Positions 41,971 to 52,818 are shown, counted from the stretch's first letter. The stretch is 64,000 nucleotides of DNA from Luteimonas sp. BLCC-B24 (GCF_028550595.1 NZ_JAQQGN010000001.1:496001-560000), one strand, 5' to 3'. Program-made: numbers and translations. The notes: generated from the sequence alone by a model not told the origin.

Positions 41971-44571
41971 TTACAGCGTCCGCTGCACCTCGATACGCTC
42001 GAAGCATTCGATCTGGTCGCCGGCCTTGACGTCGTTGTAGGCCTTCACGCCGATGCCGCACTCGGTGCCGTTGCGCACTTCGTCGACGTTCTCCTTGAAG
42101 CGGCGCAGCGATTCCAGCTCGCCTTCGAACACCACGGTGTTGTCGCGCAGCACACGGATCGGCTTGGAGCGCTTGACCACGCCCTCGACGACCATACAGC
42201 CGGCGACGGCGCCGAACTTGGAGCTGCGGAACACGTCGCGGACCTGGGCGATGCCGATGATCTCCTCGCGGATCTCCATGCCCAGGATGCCGGAGGCGAC
42301 CTGCTTGACCTGGTCGATCACGTCGTAGATCACCGAGAAGTAGCGCAGGTCGAGCGCGCTGTTCTCGATCACCTTGCGTGCCGACGCGTCGGCACGCACG
42401 TTGAAGCCGATGATCGTCGCCTTCGCCGCGGCTGCCGAGTTGGCGTCCGATTCGGTGATGCCGCCGACGCCGGCCACGATGATGTTGATCCGGATCTGCT
42501 CGTTCGACAGCGCGGTCAGGGCCTGACGCAGCGCCTCCACCGAACCCTGCACGTCGGCCTTGATGACCAGGTTGAGCGACAGCTGCTGCTCGGCCTGACC
42601 CATCTGCGCCATGATGTCTTCCATGCGGTTGCCCGCGGCCTGCACCAGACGCGTCTCGCGACGCTTGGTCTCGCGCTGCTGGGCGACTTCCTTGGCCAGA
42701 CGCTCGTCGGCGACGACGACGAAATCGTCGCCCGCCTCCGGCACGCCGGACAAGCCGAGCACCTGCACGGGAATCGACGGGCCCGCCGACTGCACCTGCT
42801 GACCGGTCTCGTCGAACAGCGCACGCACGCGGCCGTACTGGATGCCGCAGACCAGATAGTCACCGCGCGCCAGCAGGCCCTGCTGGACCAGCACGGTCGC
42901 GACCGGGCCGCGGCCCTTGTCGAGCGAGGACTCGATGACCGTACCGCTGGCGCGGCCTTCCGCGACGGCGCGCAGTTCCAGCACTTCGGACTGCAGCGAG
43001 ATCGCATCGAGCAGATCGTCGACGCCGTCACCGGTCTTGGCCGAGAGCTCCACCACCTGGGTGTCGCCACCGAAATCCTCGGCGACCACGTCGTGCTCGA
43101 GCAGTTCGTTCTTGACGCGCGACGGATCGGCGCCGGACTTGTCGATCTTGTTGATCGCGACGATCAGCGGCACCTTGGCCGCCTTCGCATGCTGGATCGC
43201 TTCGGCCGTCTGCGGCATCACGCCGTCGTCGGCCGCGACCACCAGCACCACGATGTCGGTGAGCTTGGCGCCGCGCGCGCGCATCGAGGTGAAGGCCGCG
43301 TGGCCCGGGGTGTCGAGGAAGCTGATGACGCCCTTGTCGGTCTCGACGTGATACGCGCCGATGTGCTGGGTGATGCCACCGGCTTCGCCCGAGGCCACCT
43401 TGGTGCGGCGGATGTAGTCGAGCAACGAGGTCTTGCCGTGGTCGACATGACCCATGATCGTGACCACGGGCGGACGGACGACCTGCTCGCCCTGGGCCTC
43501 GCCCACGTGCGCGATCAGCTCGCTCTCGGCGTCATCGGCGTCGGCGCGCACCGCGGTGTGGCCCAGTTCCTCGACGACGAGCACCGCGGTGTCGTGATCG
43601 ATCGACTGGGTGATGGTCGCCATGACGCCCATCTTGAACAGCGCCTTGACCACGTCGCCGCCCTTCATCGCCAGCTTCTGGGCGAGATCGGCCACGGTGA
43701 TCGCATCACCGATCGCGACCTCGCGCAGCACCGGCGCCGTGGGGCGCTCGAAGCCGTGGGGGCCGCCGCCGCTGCGCGACGGCGCGCTGCCGCGACGCTG
43801 CGGGCCGCGCACGGGCTTGCCGCGCGTGCTGCTGCGACGCGCACGGTCGGACGCGCTCAGATGCAGCTGGCCGGCGAAACGTGCGGTGCTGTCGTCGTCC
43901 TCGACGCCGGCCACCATCGCGTGCGAACCCCGATTGGCCTTGGGCTTGGCCGCAGCGGCGCCGCGGTCGTCGGCGCGTGCCGCCGCCGGCGGCTTGTGGC
44001 CGTGGCCATGGCCCGGCGTGCGACGCACGGCGGCCGGGTCGGCCTCGTCGGGCACAACCACCGCCGCCGCAGCCGCCTGACGCAGCCGCTCGGCTTCGGC
44101 CTCGGCGTCGAGACGACGCTGCTCGGCCTCGTCGGCCCGGCGCTTGTCTTCCTCCGCCAGCCGCTGCTGTTCGGACAGGTTCTTCTGCCGCGATTCCTCG
44201 AGCTTGCGCAGGATCTCGGCGCGCTCGGCATCGGGGTCCACCGCCGCGCCTTCGACCGGGCGGCTGAGCGTGACCTTCTTGCGCACGACCACGTCGACCG
44301 TCTGGCGGTTCTTGCCGCCGCCGACCGTCAGCTCCTGCTTGCGGCTGCGGTTGAGGGTGATCTTCTTGGGCGCGGCGATTTCCTCGACCGGCGCATCGCT
44401 CTTGCCGTGCGCGCGCTTGAGGAATCCGAGCAGCTTCAGCTTTTCCGCGCTCGTGACGACCTGATCGGGATCGCTGAACTGCATGCCCGCCTCGGACAGC
44501 TGCTCAAGCAGTTTCTCGACCGGCGTATTCACCAGTGCGGCCAGCTTGCGGATGGTGGTTTGTTGCGACAT
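41971..44571 (-). CDS. infB: Translation initiation factor IF-2
   Basis: 866 residues. The N-terminal IF2N domain ([20 protein letters not shown]) is followed by a charged linker rich in Glu, Ala and Arg (about 110-280), a second IF2N region, then the GTPase domain with G1 GHVDHGKT (374-381), G3 DTPGHAAF, G4 NKID and G5 SAK. Domains II, III and the C-terminal fMet-tRNA-binding domain follow. It places initiator tRNA on the 30S subunit and promotes subunit joining. It lies in the rimP-nusA-infB-rbfA-truB operon, 152 bp after nusA. Confidence 0.97.
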   Translation of the reverse strand: MSQQTTIRKLAALVNTPVEKLLEQLSEAGMQFSDPDQVVTSAEKLKLLGFLKRAHGKSDAPVEEIAAPKKITLNRSRKQELTVGGGKNRQTVDVVVRKKVTLSRPVEGAAVDPDAERAEILRKLEESRQKNLSEQQRLAEEDKRRADEAEQRRLDAEAEAERLRQAAAAAVVVPDEADPAAVRRTPGHGHGHKPPAAARADDRGAAAAKPKANRGSHAMVAGVEDDDSTARFAGQLHLSASDRARRSSTRGKPVRGPQRRGSAPSRSGGGPHGFERPTAPVLREVAIGDAITVADLAQKLAMKGGDVVKALFKMGVMATITQSIDHDTAVLVVEELGHTAVRADADDAESELIAHVGEAQGEQVVRPPVVTIMGHVDHGKTSLLDYIRRTKVASGEAGGITQHIGAYHVETDKGVISFLDTPGHAAFTSMRARGAKLTDIVVLVVAADDGVMPQTAEAIQHAKAAKVPLIVAINKIDKSGADPSRVKNELLEHDVVAEDFGGDTQVVELSAKTGDGVDDLLDAISLQSEVLELRAVAEGRASGTVIESSLDKGRGPVATVLVQQGLLARGDYLVCGIQYGRVRALFDETGQQVQSAGPSIPVQVLGLSGVPEAGDDFVVVADERLAKEVAQQRETKRRETRLVQAAGNRMEDIMAQMGQAEQQLSLNLVIKADVQGSVEALRQALTALSNEQIRINIIVAGVGGITESDANSAAAAKATIIGFNVRADASARKVIENSALDLRYFSVIYDVIDQVKQVASGILGMEIREEIIGIAQVRDVFRSSKFGAVAGCMVVEGVVKRSKPIRVLRDNTVVFEGELESLRRFKENVDEVRNGTECGIGVKAYNDVKAGDQIECFERIEVQRTL

Positions 44572-44723
44572 TCGTGATTCCGATTCCTTGCGCGCCGCCG
44601 CGAAGTGCGGGGCGCAGTGGATTTGTCATTCTACCGCTGCATGGGATTCGTTCCGGCGTGGATCGTCATCCGTGGCGGGCGGCCGCGTCGATGCCGGTGC
44701 GTCGCACCGGCCCCGCGGACCCG

Positions 44724-46235
44724 TCAGCCTTCCCGCTCCAGGCGCGCGATCTCTTCGGCACGTGCGGCCAGGATCAGCGCGGCGGCGCGGGCTTCGTCGA
44801 GCCCTTCGATACCGAACTCCATCACCTCGTCGGCACCCAGGTCGGACAGATCCTCGCTGGTGCGCACGCCGTGCGAGGCCAGCGCGAACGCGGTCTCGTC
44901 GTCCATGCCCTCGAGTTCGAGCAGATCCTGGGTCGGCGCGTGCTCGTCGGCTTCCTCTTCGACCGCGAGCGCGTCGTTGAGCAGCGCGTCGCGGGCGCGG
45001 GAACGCAGTTCCTCGACGATGTCCTCGTCGAAGCCCTCGACCGCCAGCAGTTCGCCGACCGGCACATAGGCGATTTCCTCGACCGTGCCGAAGCCCTCGG
45101 TGACCAGGATGCCGGCGATTTCCTCGTCGACCTCCAGCTTGTCCATGAACAGCTGGCGCGCGGCGGCCTGCTCGGCTTCCGACTTGGCGGTGACCTGGTC
45201 CTGGGTCATCACGTTGAGCTGCCAGCCTGCCAGGCGGCTGGCCAGGCGCACGTTCTGGCCGCCCTTGCCGATCGCCTGGGCGAGCTTGTCCTCGGCCACC
45301 GCCAGGTCCATCGAGTGCTTGTCCTCGTCGACGACGATCGACTGCACCTCGGCCGGCGCCATCGCGTTGATGACGAACTGCGCCGGATTGTCCGACCACA
45401 GCACGATGTCGACGCGTTCACCGTTGAGCTCGTTGCTCACCGCCTGCACGCGCGAGCCGCGCATGCCGATGCAGGCGCCGATGGGATCGGTGCGGGTGTC
45501 GTAGGCGACCACGGCGATCTTGGCGCGATCGCCCGGATCGCGCGCGCAGGCCTTGATCTCGACCAGGCCCTGGCCGACTTCCGGCACTTCGAGCTTGAAC
45601 AGCTCCATCATGAACTCGGGGGCGGCGCGGCTGATGAACAGCTGCGGCCCGCGGGGCTCGCTGCGCACGTCGTACAGATAGCCGCGGATGCGGTCACCGG
45701 CGCGCACGACGTCGCGCGGAATCGCCTTGTCCTTCTGGATCAGCGCCTCGGCGTTGCCGCCGAGATCGACGTAGACGTTGCCGCGCTCCACGCGCTTGAC
45801 CACGCCGGTCACCAGCTCGCCGACGCGGTCCTTCCACGCATCGACCACCTGCTGGCGCTCGGCCTCGCGCACGCGCTGCACGATGACCTGCTTGGCGGCC
45901 TGGGCGGCGATGCGGCCGAAGTCGACGTTCTCGATCTGCTCTTCGATGTAATCGCCGATCTCGACGCCGTCGGCTTCCTCGACCGCGTCCATCATCCGGA
46001 TCTGCCGGTCGGGCGATTCCATGACGACGTCGTCGGCCACCACTTCCCAGCGGCGGAACGTCTCGTAGCTGCCGTCCTTCGGGTCGATCGCGACGCGGGT
46101 CAGCACGTCCTGCTCGGCGTAACGCTTCTTCGCGGCCGTGGCCAGCGCGGCCTCGATGGCCTCGAGGATCACGGACTCCGGCACGCCCTTCTCGTTGGCG
46201 ACCGCATCGACGACCAGCAACAGTTCCTTGCTCAT
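44724..46235 (-). CDS. nusA: Transcription termination/antitermination protein NusA
   Basis: 503 residues. An N-terminal RNA-polymerase-binding domain (SKELLLVVDAVANEKGVP), an S1 domain (VGELVTGVVKRVERGNVYVD), KH1/KH2 (IGACIGMRGSRVQAVSNELN; LAQAIGKGGQNVRLASRL) and two acidic C-terminal repeats as in E. coli NusA are present. It modulates pausing, intrinsic termination and rrn antitermination. The ATG at 46235 (MSKEL) is chosen over GTG 46247, which would overlap the rimP stop; 8 bp separate it from rimP. Confidence 0.96.
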   Translation of the reverse strand: MSKELLLVVDAVANEKGVPESVILEAIEAALATAAKKRYAEQDVLTRVAIDPKDGSYETFRRWEVVADDVVMESPDRQIRMMDAVEEADGVEIGDYIEEQIENVDFGRIAAQAAKQVIVQRVREAERQQVVDAWKDRVGELVTGVVKRVERGNVYVDLGGNAEALIQKDKAIPRDVVRAGDRIRGYLYDVRSEPRGPQLFISRAAPEFMMELFKLEVPEVGQGLVEIKACARDPGDRAKIAVVAYDTRTDPIGACIGMRGSRVQAVSNELNGERVDIVLWSDNPAQFVINAMAPAEVQSIVVDEDKHSMDLAVAEDKLAQAIGKGGQNVRLASRLAGWQLNVMTQDQVTAKSEAEQAAARQLFMDKLEVDEEIAGILVTEGFGTVEEIAYVPVGELLAVEGFDEDIVEELRSRARDALLNDALAVEEEADEHAPTQDLLELEGMDDETAFALASHGVRTSEDLSDLGADEVMEFGIEGLDEARAAALILAARAEEIARLEREG

Positions 46236-46243
46236 CTTTTCAT

Positions 46244-46864
46244 TCACTCCGCACCGGCCGACGGATCGTCGGACCGCTTGTTGTCACGTGGTGTGTGGTT
46301 GGCCTTGCGGGACGCGCCGGTGGCGCGGCCGTTCTCTTTCTTGTCCTTCGACGGCGCCAGCCCGAGGGCGGCCCAGTCGGGCACGATGCGGGCCTTGTCG
46401 ATGTTGTCGACCTGCGCGACGAACGGCGTGCCGTCGAGATCGAAGGTCACCGACTCGCCATCGACCGAGACGATGCGTGCGGTCAGGCGACGACGTCCCT
46501 CCTGCGGCAGCTTCAGGCCGACCTTGACGGTCTCGCCGGTGAAGCGCGCGAACTGGGCCGGGCCGAACAGCGGACGGTCGACGCCCGGCGAGGAGACTTC
46601 CAGCGTGTAGTTGCCGCTGATCGGGTCCTCGACGTCGAGTTGCGCCGAAACCTCGCGGCTGACCGCTTCGCAATGCTCGATCGTCACGCCCTGCGGGGTG
46701 CCGGCCTCGATCGCCGCCGCGTCATGACCCGCGGGCACGTCGATGTACAGGCGCACCACCGCGCCGCCCGGCGCGGGCAGGTACTCGATGCCCAGCAACT
46801 CGAGCCCGAGGGCCTCGACCGTCGGCGCGAGCAGTTCCGTCAGTTGTGTCGCCTTGTCCGCCAC
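46244..46864 (-). CDS. rimP: Ribosome maturation factor RimP
   Basis: 206 residues starting at GTG 46864 with AGGA upstream; the upstream open frame covers the tRNA-fMet gene and is not coding. Family motifs are [24 protein letters not shown], the [18 protein letters not shown] helix and the [15 protein letters not shown] loop. A basic, hydrophilic C-terminal tail ([18 protein letters not shown]) extends the typical length. RimP acts early in 30S assembly. It is the first protein gene after tRNA-fMet, heading the nusA operon. Confidence 0.94.
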   Translation of the reverse strand: MADKATQLTELLAPTVEALGLELLGIEYLPAPGGAVVRLYIDVPAGHDAAAIEAGTPQGVTIEHCEAVSREVSAQLDVEDPISGNYTLEVSSPGVDRPLFGPAQFARFTGETVKVGLKLPQEGRRRLTARIVSVDGESVTFDLDGTPFVAQVDNIDKARIVPDWAALGLAPSKDKKENGRATGASRKANHTPRDNKRSDDPSAGAE

Positions 46865-46962
46865 CTGGTTCCTCGTCCATTGCGTGTCCGGTATCGCGCG
46901 TGGTCGACCCCGCCGCGCGGGGTCACCGCCCTGCCCGAAGGCCCGGCGTTCTCCGATCGTGG

Positions 46963-46994
46963 AAAACGACAAAGGGCCCGATGGGCCCCTTGTC
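46963..46994 (-). terminator. Terminator or attenuator between tRNA-fMet and rimP
   Basis: Minus strand: 12-position stem GACAAGGGGCCC/GGGCCCTTTGTC (one mismatch) with a 3-nt loop, followed by GTTTTCC. It lies about 105 nt after the tRNA and 99 nt before rimP, so it would reduce read-through from the tRNA promoter into the nusA operon. Confidence 0.65.
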
Positions 46995-47100
46995 CGATAC
47001 CACTGGATGTCGGCGCCGAAGCGAAGCAGGAGCTTCGGCAAAGCCCAGACTTTCCGCAACGGAACGCCTTGTGGGCGCTCCGTGGATACCGCGAAAAATA

Positions 47101-47177
47101 TGGTAGCGGGGGCAGGATTTGAACCTGCGACCTTCGGGTTATGAGCCCGACGAGCTGCCAGACTGCTCCACCCCGCA
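47101..47177 (-). tRNA. Initiator tRNA-fMet (anticodon CAT)
   Basis: 77 nt with encoded CCA. The three consecutive G-C pairs next to the anticodon loop (GGG-CTCATAA-CCC) and the lack of a Watson-Crick 1:72 pair mark it as the initiator. The 1:72 position reads T-T here instead of the C-A mismatch of E. coli. It heads the rimP-nusA-infB cluster, as metY does in E. coli. Confidence 0.96.
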
Positions 47178-47188
47178 TCAGAAGCGGA

Positions 47189-47217
47189 ATTATGAAGATT
47201 TCTCTTCGATGATGCAA
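47189..47217 (-). promoter_or_regulatory. Promoter of tRNA-fMet
   Basis: Minus strand: TTGCAT (47217-47212), 17-bp AT-rich spacer, CATAAT (47194-47189), ending 11 bp before the tRNA 5' end. It is a near-consensus sigma-70 promoter. Confidence 0.85.
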
Positions 47218-47251
47218 GCGGTTCGGGCGATTCCGCATCCCTCGAACCTCT

Positions 47252-47278
47252 CCCGGTCGCGATGTCGCAGCGACCGGG
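47252..47278 (-). terminator. Hairpin downstream of nuoN
   Basis: Perfect 9-bp stem CCCGGTCGC/GCGACCGGG with a 9-nt loop, 47 bp after the nuoN stop. No T-run follows on the minus strand, so it may be a processing or stabilising structure rather than a true terminator. Confidence 0.4.
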
Positions 47279-47325
47279 CGCGCATCTTAACCAGATGCCG
47301 GATGGATTACCAGCCGATGCCGGAA

Positions 47326-48792
47326 TCAGGCGCCGAACGCCTGCTGGCACCACGCCATCAGCGGGCTCCAGAACAGGCCGAGGCCGAGCAGCGCGAGCGC
47401 GTTCACGCCGAACACCGCGCGCAGCGCCGTGCCCGGCCGCTGGCTCATCGGCGCGGCGTCGGGCGCGTCGAAGTACATGACCTTGATCACGCGCAGGTAA
47501 TAGAACGCGCCGATGACCGCGAACACGATGCCGACGATGGCCAGCCACAGCAGGTCACCCTGCAGCGCGCCCTGGAGCACCACCAGCTTGGCCCAGAAGC
47601 CGAGGAACGGCGGCACGCCGGCCAGCGAGGCCATGATGCACAGCACCAGGCCGGCCATCCACGGACTGCGCTGGTTCAGGCCCTTGTAGTCGTCGATGTG
47701 CTCGGCCTCGAAGCCCTTGCGCGACAGCATGACGATCGCACCGAACGCGGCCACCGACATGATCGCGTAGCTGATGGCGTAGAACATCGCCGCCGCGTAG
47801 CCGTCGGGACCGCCGCCGGCGAGACCGAGGAACAGGAAGCCGACATGCGAGATCGTCGAGTAGGCGAGCATGCGCTTGAGGTTGGTCTGCGCGATCGCGA
47901 ACAGGTTGCCCACCACCAGCGACAGCGCGGCCAGCAGCGCCAGCAGCAGCTGGGTCTGTTCGAACACCGGGCCGAGCGCCGTCTCCAGCAGACGCCAGGT
48001 CATGCCGAATGCGGCGAGTTTGGGCACCGAGCTCACGAAGGCGGTGATCGCCGTCGGCGCACCGTGGTAGGTGTCGGGCAGCCACATGTGGAACGGCGCG
48101 GCGCCGAACTTGAACGCGATGCCCACCACCAGGAACACCATGCCGGTCAGCAGCAGGACGCGGTTGTCGCCGCCGATGCCGACGATCGCATCGTGGATGG
48201 CGGGCAGCGACAGCGTGCCGGTCGCACCGTAGACCAGCGACATGCCGAACAGCAGCATGCCCGAGGCCAGCGCGCCCAGCACGAAATACTTCATCGCCGC
48301 CTCCGACGACAGCGGGTTGTCGCGGTCGCAGGCCACCAGCGCGTACGAACACAGCGCCAGCAGCTCCAGGCCGACGTAGACCATGGTGAGGTTGTTGGCC
48401 GAGACCAGCAGCATCATGCCGGCCGCGGTGAACAGGAACAGCACCGGAATCTCGCCCTGGTACAGGTCGCGCTCGCGCAGATAGGCCCAGGCATAGCCCA
48501 GCGCGATCGCCGCCACGGCGAGGCCGGTGATCTTCAGCAGATCCGCACCGGCGTCACGCACGAACATGTCGGCCAGCGTACTGCCCTGCCCGCCCACGCC
48601 CATGGCGATCATCACCGCCGCACCCAGCAACACGGCCACGGCCAGCACATGGGTGATGATCCGGCGGCGCGGATCGATGAACAGGTCGAGCATCAACAGG
48701 GCGAACGCGCCCAGCACCACGAACAGCTCGGGCACGATCGGCCCGAGTTCGGCCAGCGTGCGGACGGGGGGCGTCATCGGAGCGGAAATCAT
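47326..48792 (-). CDS. nuoN: NADH-quinone oxidoreductase subunit N
   Basis: 488 residues, about 14 membrane helices; one of three antiporter-like proton-pumping subunits of complex I. Conserved features include [20 protein letters not shown] with the channel Lys, [23 protein letters not shown] and [12 protein letters not shown]. It is the last gene of nuoA-N, 13 bp after nuoM. Length agrees with E. coli NuoN (485). Confidence 0.96.
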   Translation of the reverse strand: MISAPMTPPVRTLAELGPIVPELFVVLGAFALLMLDLFIDPRRRIITHVLAVAVLLGAAVMIAMGVGGQGSTLADMFVRDAGADLLKITGLAVAAIALGYAWAYLRERDLYQGEIPVLFLFTAAGMMLLVSANNLTMVYVGLELLALCSYALVACDRDNPLSSEAAMKYFVLGALASGMLLFGMSLVYGATGTLSLPAIHDAIVGIGGDNRVLLLTGMVFLVVGIAFKFGAAPFHMWLPDTYHGAPTAITAFVSSVPKLAAFGMTWRLLETALGPVFEQTQLLLALLAALSLVVGNLFAIAQTNLKRMLAYSTISHVGFLFLGLAGGGPDGYAAAMFYAISYAIMSVAAFGAIVMLSRKGFEAEHIDDYKGLNQRSPWMAGLVLCIMASLAGVPPFLGFWAKLVVLQGALQGDLLWLAIVGIVFAVIGAFYYLRVIKVMYFDAPDAAPMSQRPGTALRAVFGVNALALLGLGLFWSPLMAWCQQAFGA

Positions 48793-48805
48793 CGCGACGG
48801 GATCC

Positions 48806-50317
48806 TTAAAGCTTGCTTGCGGCGATCAGGTTCGCCAGTTGCGCGATGGAGGGCTCCATCAGGTCGGTCAGCGGCTTGGGATACACGCCGATCAGCAGCG
48901 TACCGGCAGCGAACACGCCCAGCACCAGCGCCTCGCGCGCGTTGATGTCCTTGAGCGCCGCGACGTGCGCATTGGCCACTTCGCCGTAGAGCACGCGCTT
49001 GACCAGCCACAGCGTGTAGGCCGCGCCGATGATCAGCGTCATCGCCGCGAAGAACGCGATCAGCGGGTGGCTCTGGAACGCGGCCAGGATGACCATGAAT
49101 TCGCCGACGAAGCCCGAGGTGCCCGGCAGGCCGGAGTTGGCCATCGCGAACAGGACGTAGAACGCCGCGAACCACGGCATCACGTTCGCGACCCCGCCGT
49201 AATCCTTGATCATGCGCGTGTGCATGCGGTCGTAGAGGATGCCGATACAGGAGAACATCGCGCCGGAGATGAAGCCGTGCGAGACCATCTGCACCATCGC
49301 GCCCTGCAGGCCGAGCCGCGCGGCGTCGCCGGCACCGACGTCACGCATCAGCGCGAAGGCGATGAACACGCCGAGGGTCACGAACCCCATGTGCGACACG
49401 GACGAGTACGCGACCAGCTTCTTCATGTCCTGCTGGACCAGCGCCACCAGGCCGACATAGACGATCGCGATCAGCGACAGGCCGATGACCAGCCACGCCC
49501 ACTCGTGGCCGGCGTCGGGGGTGATCGGCAGGTTGAAGCGCAGGAAGCCGTAGCCACCGATCTTCAGCATGATCGCCGCCAGGATCACAGAGCCGCCGGT
49601 CGGCGCCTCGACGTGGGCATCCGGCAACCAGGTGTGCACCGGGAACATCGGCACCTTGACCGCGAACGCGGCCAGGAACGCGAAGAAGATCCACATCTGT
49701 TCCGTCGACGACAGGCGCAGCGCATACAGATCGGGCAACTGCCAGCTGCCGGCCTGCATGTACAGGTAGATCAGCGCGACCAGCATGAAGACCGAGCCGA
49801 GGAACGTGTACAGGAAGAACTTCACCGACGCGTAGACGCGGCGCGGACCGCCCCAGACACCGATGATGATGAACATCGGGATCAGCATCGCCTCGAAGAA
49901 CACGTAGAACAGCATCGCGTCCACGGCGCAGAACACGCCGATCATCATGCCCTCAAGGATCAGCATCGCCGCGAAGTACTGCGACACCCGCTTGGTCACC
50001 GACGTCCAGGCGCCGATCAGCACCAGCGCGGTGGTCAGCGTGGTCAGCACGATCAGTGCGACCGAAATGCCGTCCGCGCCCAGGTGGTACTCGATGTTGA
50101 ACGCCGGGATCCACTCCCGCCGCTCCAGGAACTGCAGCCCGGCATTGGCGTAGTCGAAACCGGTGAGCAACGGGATGCTGAGCACGAAGACCAGCAGCGC
50201 GAACGCGAGCGACACCCAGCGCGCCGCGTCGGCGCGACGTTCGCCCAACGCGAGCACGAGCGCACCGCCGAGAATCGGCAGCCAGATCAGGAGACTGAGG
50301 AGAGGCCAGTTCGACAC
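48806..50317 (-). CDS. nuoM: NADH-quinone oxidoreductase subunit M
   Basis: 503 residues, antiporter-like membrane subunit of complex I. Conserved blocks are KFFLYTFLGSVFMLVALIYL, VPMFPVHTWLPDAHVEAPTG and DMKKLVAYSSVSHMGFVTLG, and TSGFVGEFMVIL towards the C terminus. Translation begins at GTG 50317. It pumps protons alongside NuoL and NuoN. It lies between nuoL and nuoN with 13-bp gaps. Confidence 0.96.
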   Translation of the reverse strand: MSNWPLLSLLIWLPILGGALVLALGERRADAARWVSLAFALLVFVLSIPLLTGFDYANAGLQFLERREWIPAFNIEYHLGADGISVALIVLTTLTTALVLIGAWTSVTKRVSQYFAAMLILEGMMIGVFCAVDAMLFYVFFEAMLIPMFIIIGVWGGPRRVYASVKFFLYTFLGSVFMLVALIYLYMQAGSWQLPDLYALRLSSTEQMWIFFAFLAAFAVKVPMFPVHTWLPDAHVEAPTGGSVILAAIMLKIGGYGFLRFNLPITPDAGHEWAWLVIGLSLIAIVYVGLVALVQQDMKKLVAYSSVSHMGFVTLGVFIAFALMRDVGAGDAARLGLQGAMVQMVSHGFISGAMFSCIGILYDRMHTRMIKDYGGVANVMPWFAAFYVLFAMANSGLPGTSGFVGEFMVILAAFQSHPLIAFFAAMTLIIGAAYTLWLVKRVLYGEVANAHVAALKDINAREALVLGVFAAGTLLIGVYPKPLTDLMEPSIAQLANLIAASKL

Positions 50318-50330
50318 GTAGGGAGTTCCG

Positions 50331-52484
50331 TCAACGCCAGTACTTGATGAGGAGGGCCAACAACACGATCAGGCCGACGATCATCGCGAATGCATAGTGG
50401 TAGAGGGCACCGGACTGCAGCCGGCGGATGACGCCCGAGACCAGGTCGACCACCCGCGCCGATCCGTTCACGAACAGGCCGTCGATGACCTTGGTGTCGA
50501 AAATGCGCGACAGCTTGCCCAGCGCCACGCCGCCGCCGGCGAAGCCACCGATCCACAGGTCGTCGGCGTAGTACTTGCGCTCGAGCACGCGGATCGGCAT
50601 CGCGAATACACGCGCGGCCTTGGCCGGCAGCTCCGGCTTCCACCAGTACATCACCGTGGCCAGCACGAAGCCGGCGACGACGAGCCAGAACGCCGGCGCG
50701 ACGAAGCCGTGCATCGCGAACGCCGCGGGGCCGTGCCACAGCTCCTCCTTCAACGCCGCCAGCACGTCGTTGGACGCCAGCACGGTGATCACGCCGTCGA
50801 AGAACCCGCGGATTTCGTGATGCCCCGTCCAGTCGGTGCCGAACAGCATCGGACCGGCAGTGAAATAGCCGATCAGGATCGACGGGATCGCCAGCAGGAT
50901 CAACGGCAGCGTCACCACCCAGGGCGACTCGTGCGGCTCGTGCACGCCGTGATGGCCGTGGCCGTCGTGCGCGTGATCGTGGTGACCCGTCGCGGCGACC
51001 GCATGGCCGTGGCCGTCGTCGTGCAACGGCTCATGGTGGGTTTCCTGGCCGTGCGCATCGTGCGCGGCGTGTACGTCCGACGCGTGCGCGTCGCGGAAGC
51101 GCTCCGCGCCGAAGTAGGTCATGTACAGCAGGCGGAAGCTGTAGAACGAGGTCACGAACGCGCCCAGCAGCACCGACCAGTAGCCGTACTCGTAGACCCA
51201 GCCACCACCCTCGCGGGCGAACTTGGCCGCCTCGATGATCGTGTCCTTGGAGTAGAAGCCACTGAAGAACGGCGTGCCGACCAGGGCCAGCGTGCCGATG
51301 ACGCTGGTCCAGAACGTGACCGGCATGTACTTGCGCAGGCCGCCCATCTTGCGCATGTCCTGCTCGTGGTGCATGCCGATGATCACCGAGCCCGCCGCCA
51401 GGAACAGCAGCGCCTTGAAGAAGGCGTGCGTCATCAGGTGGAACACCGCGGCCGAGTACGCGGACACGCCGAGTGCGACGGTCATGTAGCCCAGCTGCGA
51501 CAGCGTGGAATAGGCGACGACGCGCTTGATGTCGTTCTGCACGATGCCGATCAGGCCGGTGAAGAAGGCCGTGGTCGCACCGATGAAGAGGATGAACTGC
51601 AGCGCGGTTTCCGACAGTTCGAACAGCGGCGACATGCGCGCCACCATGAAGATGCCCGCGGTGACCATCGTCGCGGCGTGGATCAGCGCCGAAATCGGGG
51701 TCGGGCCTTCCATCGAGTCGGGCAGCCACACGTGCAGCGGCACCTGGGCCGACTTGCCCATCGCACCGATGAACAGGCAGATGCAGACCAGGGTCGCCAC
51801 CGACCACTCGAAGCCGGTGAGGATCTCGATCGTCTGGCCGCCGCCGATGGTCGAGTCGGCCGCGGCGAACACGGTCGCGTAGTCGAGGCTGCCGAACCAG
51901 TACAGCACGCCGGCGATGCCGAGCAGGAAGCCGAAGTCACCGACGCGATTGACCAGGAACGCCTTCATGTTGGCGAACACCGCGGTCGGCTTCTTGAACC
52001 AGAAGCCGATCAGCAGGTACGACACCAGGCCCACCGCTTCCCAGCCGAAGAACAGCTGCAGGAAGTTGTTGCCCATCACCAGCATCAACATCGAGAAGGT
52101 GAACAGCGAGATGTAGCTGAAGAAGCGCTGGTAGCCCGGATCCTCGGCCATGTAGCCGATGGTGTAGACGTGCACCAGCAGCGACACGAACGTCACCACC
52201 ACCATCATCATCGCGGTGAGGTTGTCGATCAGGAAGCCGACGTGCGCCGAGTAGTTGCCGACCTCGAAGAACGTGTAGACGTTCTCGTTGAACACCGGCG
52301 CGCCCTGCATCAGCTGCCACAGCGTGTAGACCGACAGCGCGCAGCTCACCGCGACACCGGCGATGGTCACCGAATGCGCGCCGGCACGGCCGACCTGACG
52401 GCCGAACAGCCCGGCGACGATCGAGCCCAGCAGCGGCGCCAGGACGATCGCGATCAGGATGCCCTTGGAAATTGTGTACTCCAT
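50331..52484 (-). CDS. nuoL: NADH-quinone oxidoreductase subunit L with histidine-rich loop
   Basis: 717 residues, the largest antiporter-like subunit, whose C-terminal amphipathic helix runs along the membrane arm of complex I. Conserved segments are GWEAVGLVSYLLIGFW, KSAQVPLHVWLPDSMEGPTP and DIKRVVAYSTLSQLGYM. Between the helix ending near YMTYFGAERF and the family motif PHESPWVVTLPL lies a stretch (residues 467-519, DNA 50928-51086) with about 18 histidines in 53 residues plus many Asp and Gly, a possible metal- or proton-binding loop. E. coli NuoL is about 100 residues shorter. Confidence 0.96.
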   Translation of the reverse strand: MEYTISKGILIAIVLAPLLGSIVAGLFGRQVGRAGAHSVTIAGVAVSCALSVYTLWQLMQGAPVFNENVYTFFEVGNYSAHVGFLIDNLTAMMMVVVTFVSLLVHVYTIGYMAEDPGYQRFFSYISLFTFSMLMLVMGNNFLQLFFGWEAVGLVSYLLIGFWFKKPTAVFANMKAFLVNRVGDFGFLLGIAGVLYWFGSLDYATVFAAADSTIGGGQTIEILTGFEWSVATLVCICLFIGAMGKSAQVPLHVWLPDSMEGPTPISALIHAATMVTAGIFMVARMSPLFELSETALQFILFIGATTAFFTGLIGIVQNDIKRVVAYSTLSQLGYMTVALGVSAYSAAVFHLMTHAFFKALLFLAAGSVIIGMHHEQDMRKMGGLRKYMPVTFWTSVIGTLALVGTPFFSGFYSKDTIIEAAKFAREGGGWVYEYGYWSVLLGAFVTSFYSFRLLYMTYFGAERFRDAHASDVHAAHDAHGQETHHEPLHDDGHGHAVAATGHHDHAHDGHGHHGVHEPHESPWVVTLPLILLAIPSILIGYFTAGPMLFGTDWTGHHEIRGFFDGVITVLASNDVLAALKEELWHGPAAFAMHGFVAPAFWLVVAGFVLATVMYWWKPELPAKAARVFAMPIRVLERKYYADDLWIGGFAGGGVALGKLSRIFDTKVIDGLFVNGSARVVDLVSGVIRRLQSGALYHYAFAMIVGLIVLLALLIKYWR

Positions 52485-52491
52485 GCCCGGG

Positions 52492-52818
52492 TCAGCCCTT
52501 CAGCGTGTCGAGTTCGGCGACGTTGATCGTGCGCCGGTTGCGGAACAGCGTGACCAGGATCGCCAGGCCGATCGCGGCCTCGGCTGCAGCCACGGTGAGA
52601 ATGAAGAACACGAAGATCTGCCCGGCGGCATCGCCGAACTCGCGCGAGAAGGCGATGAAATTGATGTTCACCGCGAGCAGCATCAGCTCGATCGACATCA
52701 GCAGGATGATCACGTTCTTCCGGTTGAGGAAGATGCCCGCCACGCTGATGCAGAACAGCACTGCGCCCAGCGCGAGGTAATGGCCCAGCGCGAGGCCGGT
52801 TCCGAACAGCTCGGTCAT
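52492..52818 (-). CDS. nuoK: NADH-quinone oxidoreductase subunit K
   Basis: 108 residues with three membrane helices, MrpC-like. The conserved Glu residues in the proton path are seen in [19 protein letters not shown] and [16 protein letters not shown]. The start at 52818 is set by the [21 protein letters not shown] terminus and overlaps the nuoJ stop (ATGA). A longer open frame to 53058 is the shadow of nuoJ. Confidence 0.96.
   Translation of the reverse strand: MTELFGTGLALGHYLALGAVLFCISVAGIFLNRKNVIILLMSIELMLLAVNINFIAFSREFGDAAGQIFVFFILTVAAAEAAIGLAILVTLFRNRRTINVAELDTLKG

Noticed and set aside
47326-47548. Extension of rimP upstream through the tRNA-fMet gene
   Set aside because: The open frame passes through a tRNA and its promoter; the GTG at 46864 has a Shine-Dalgarno and matches the family N terminus.
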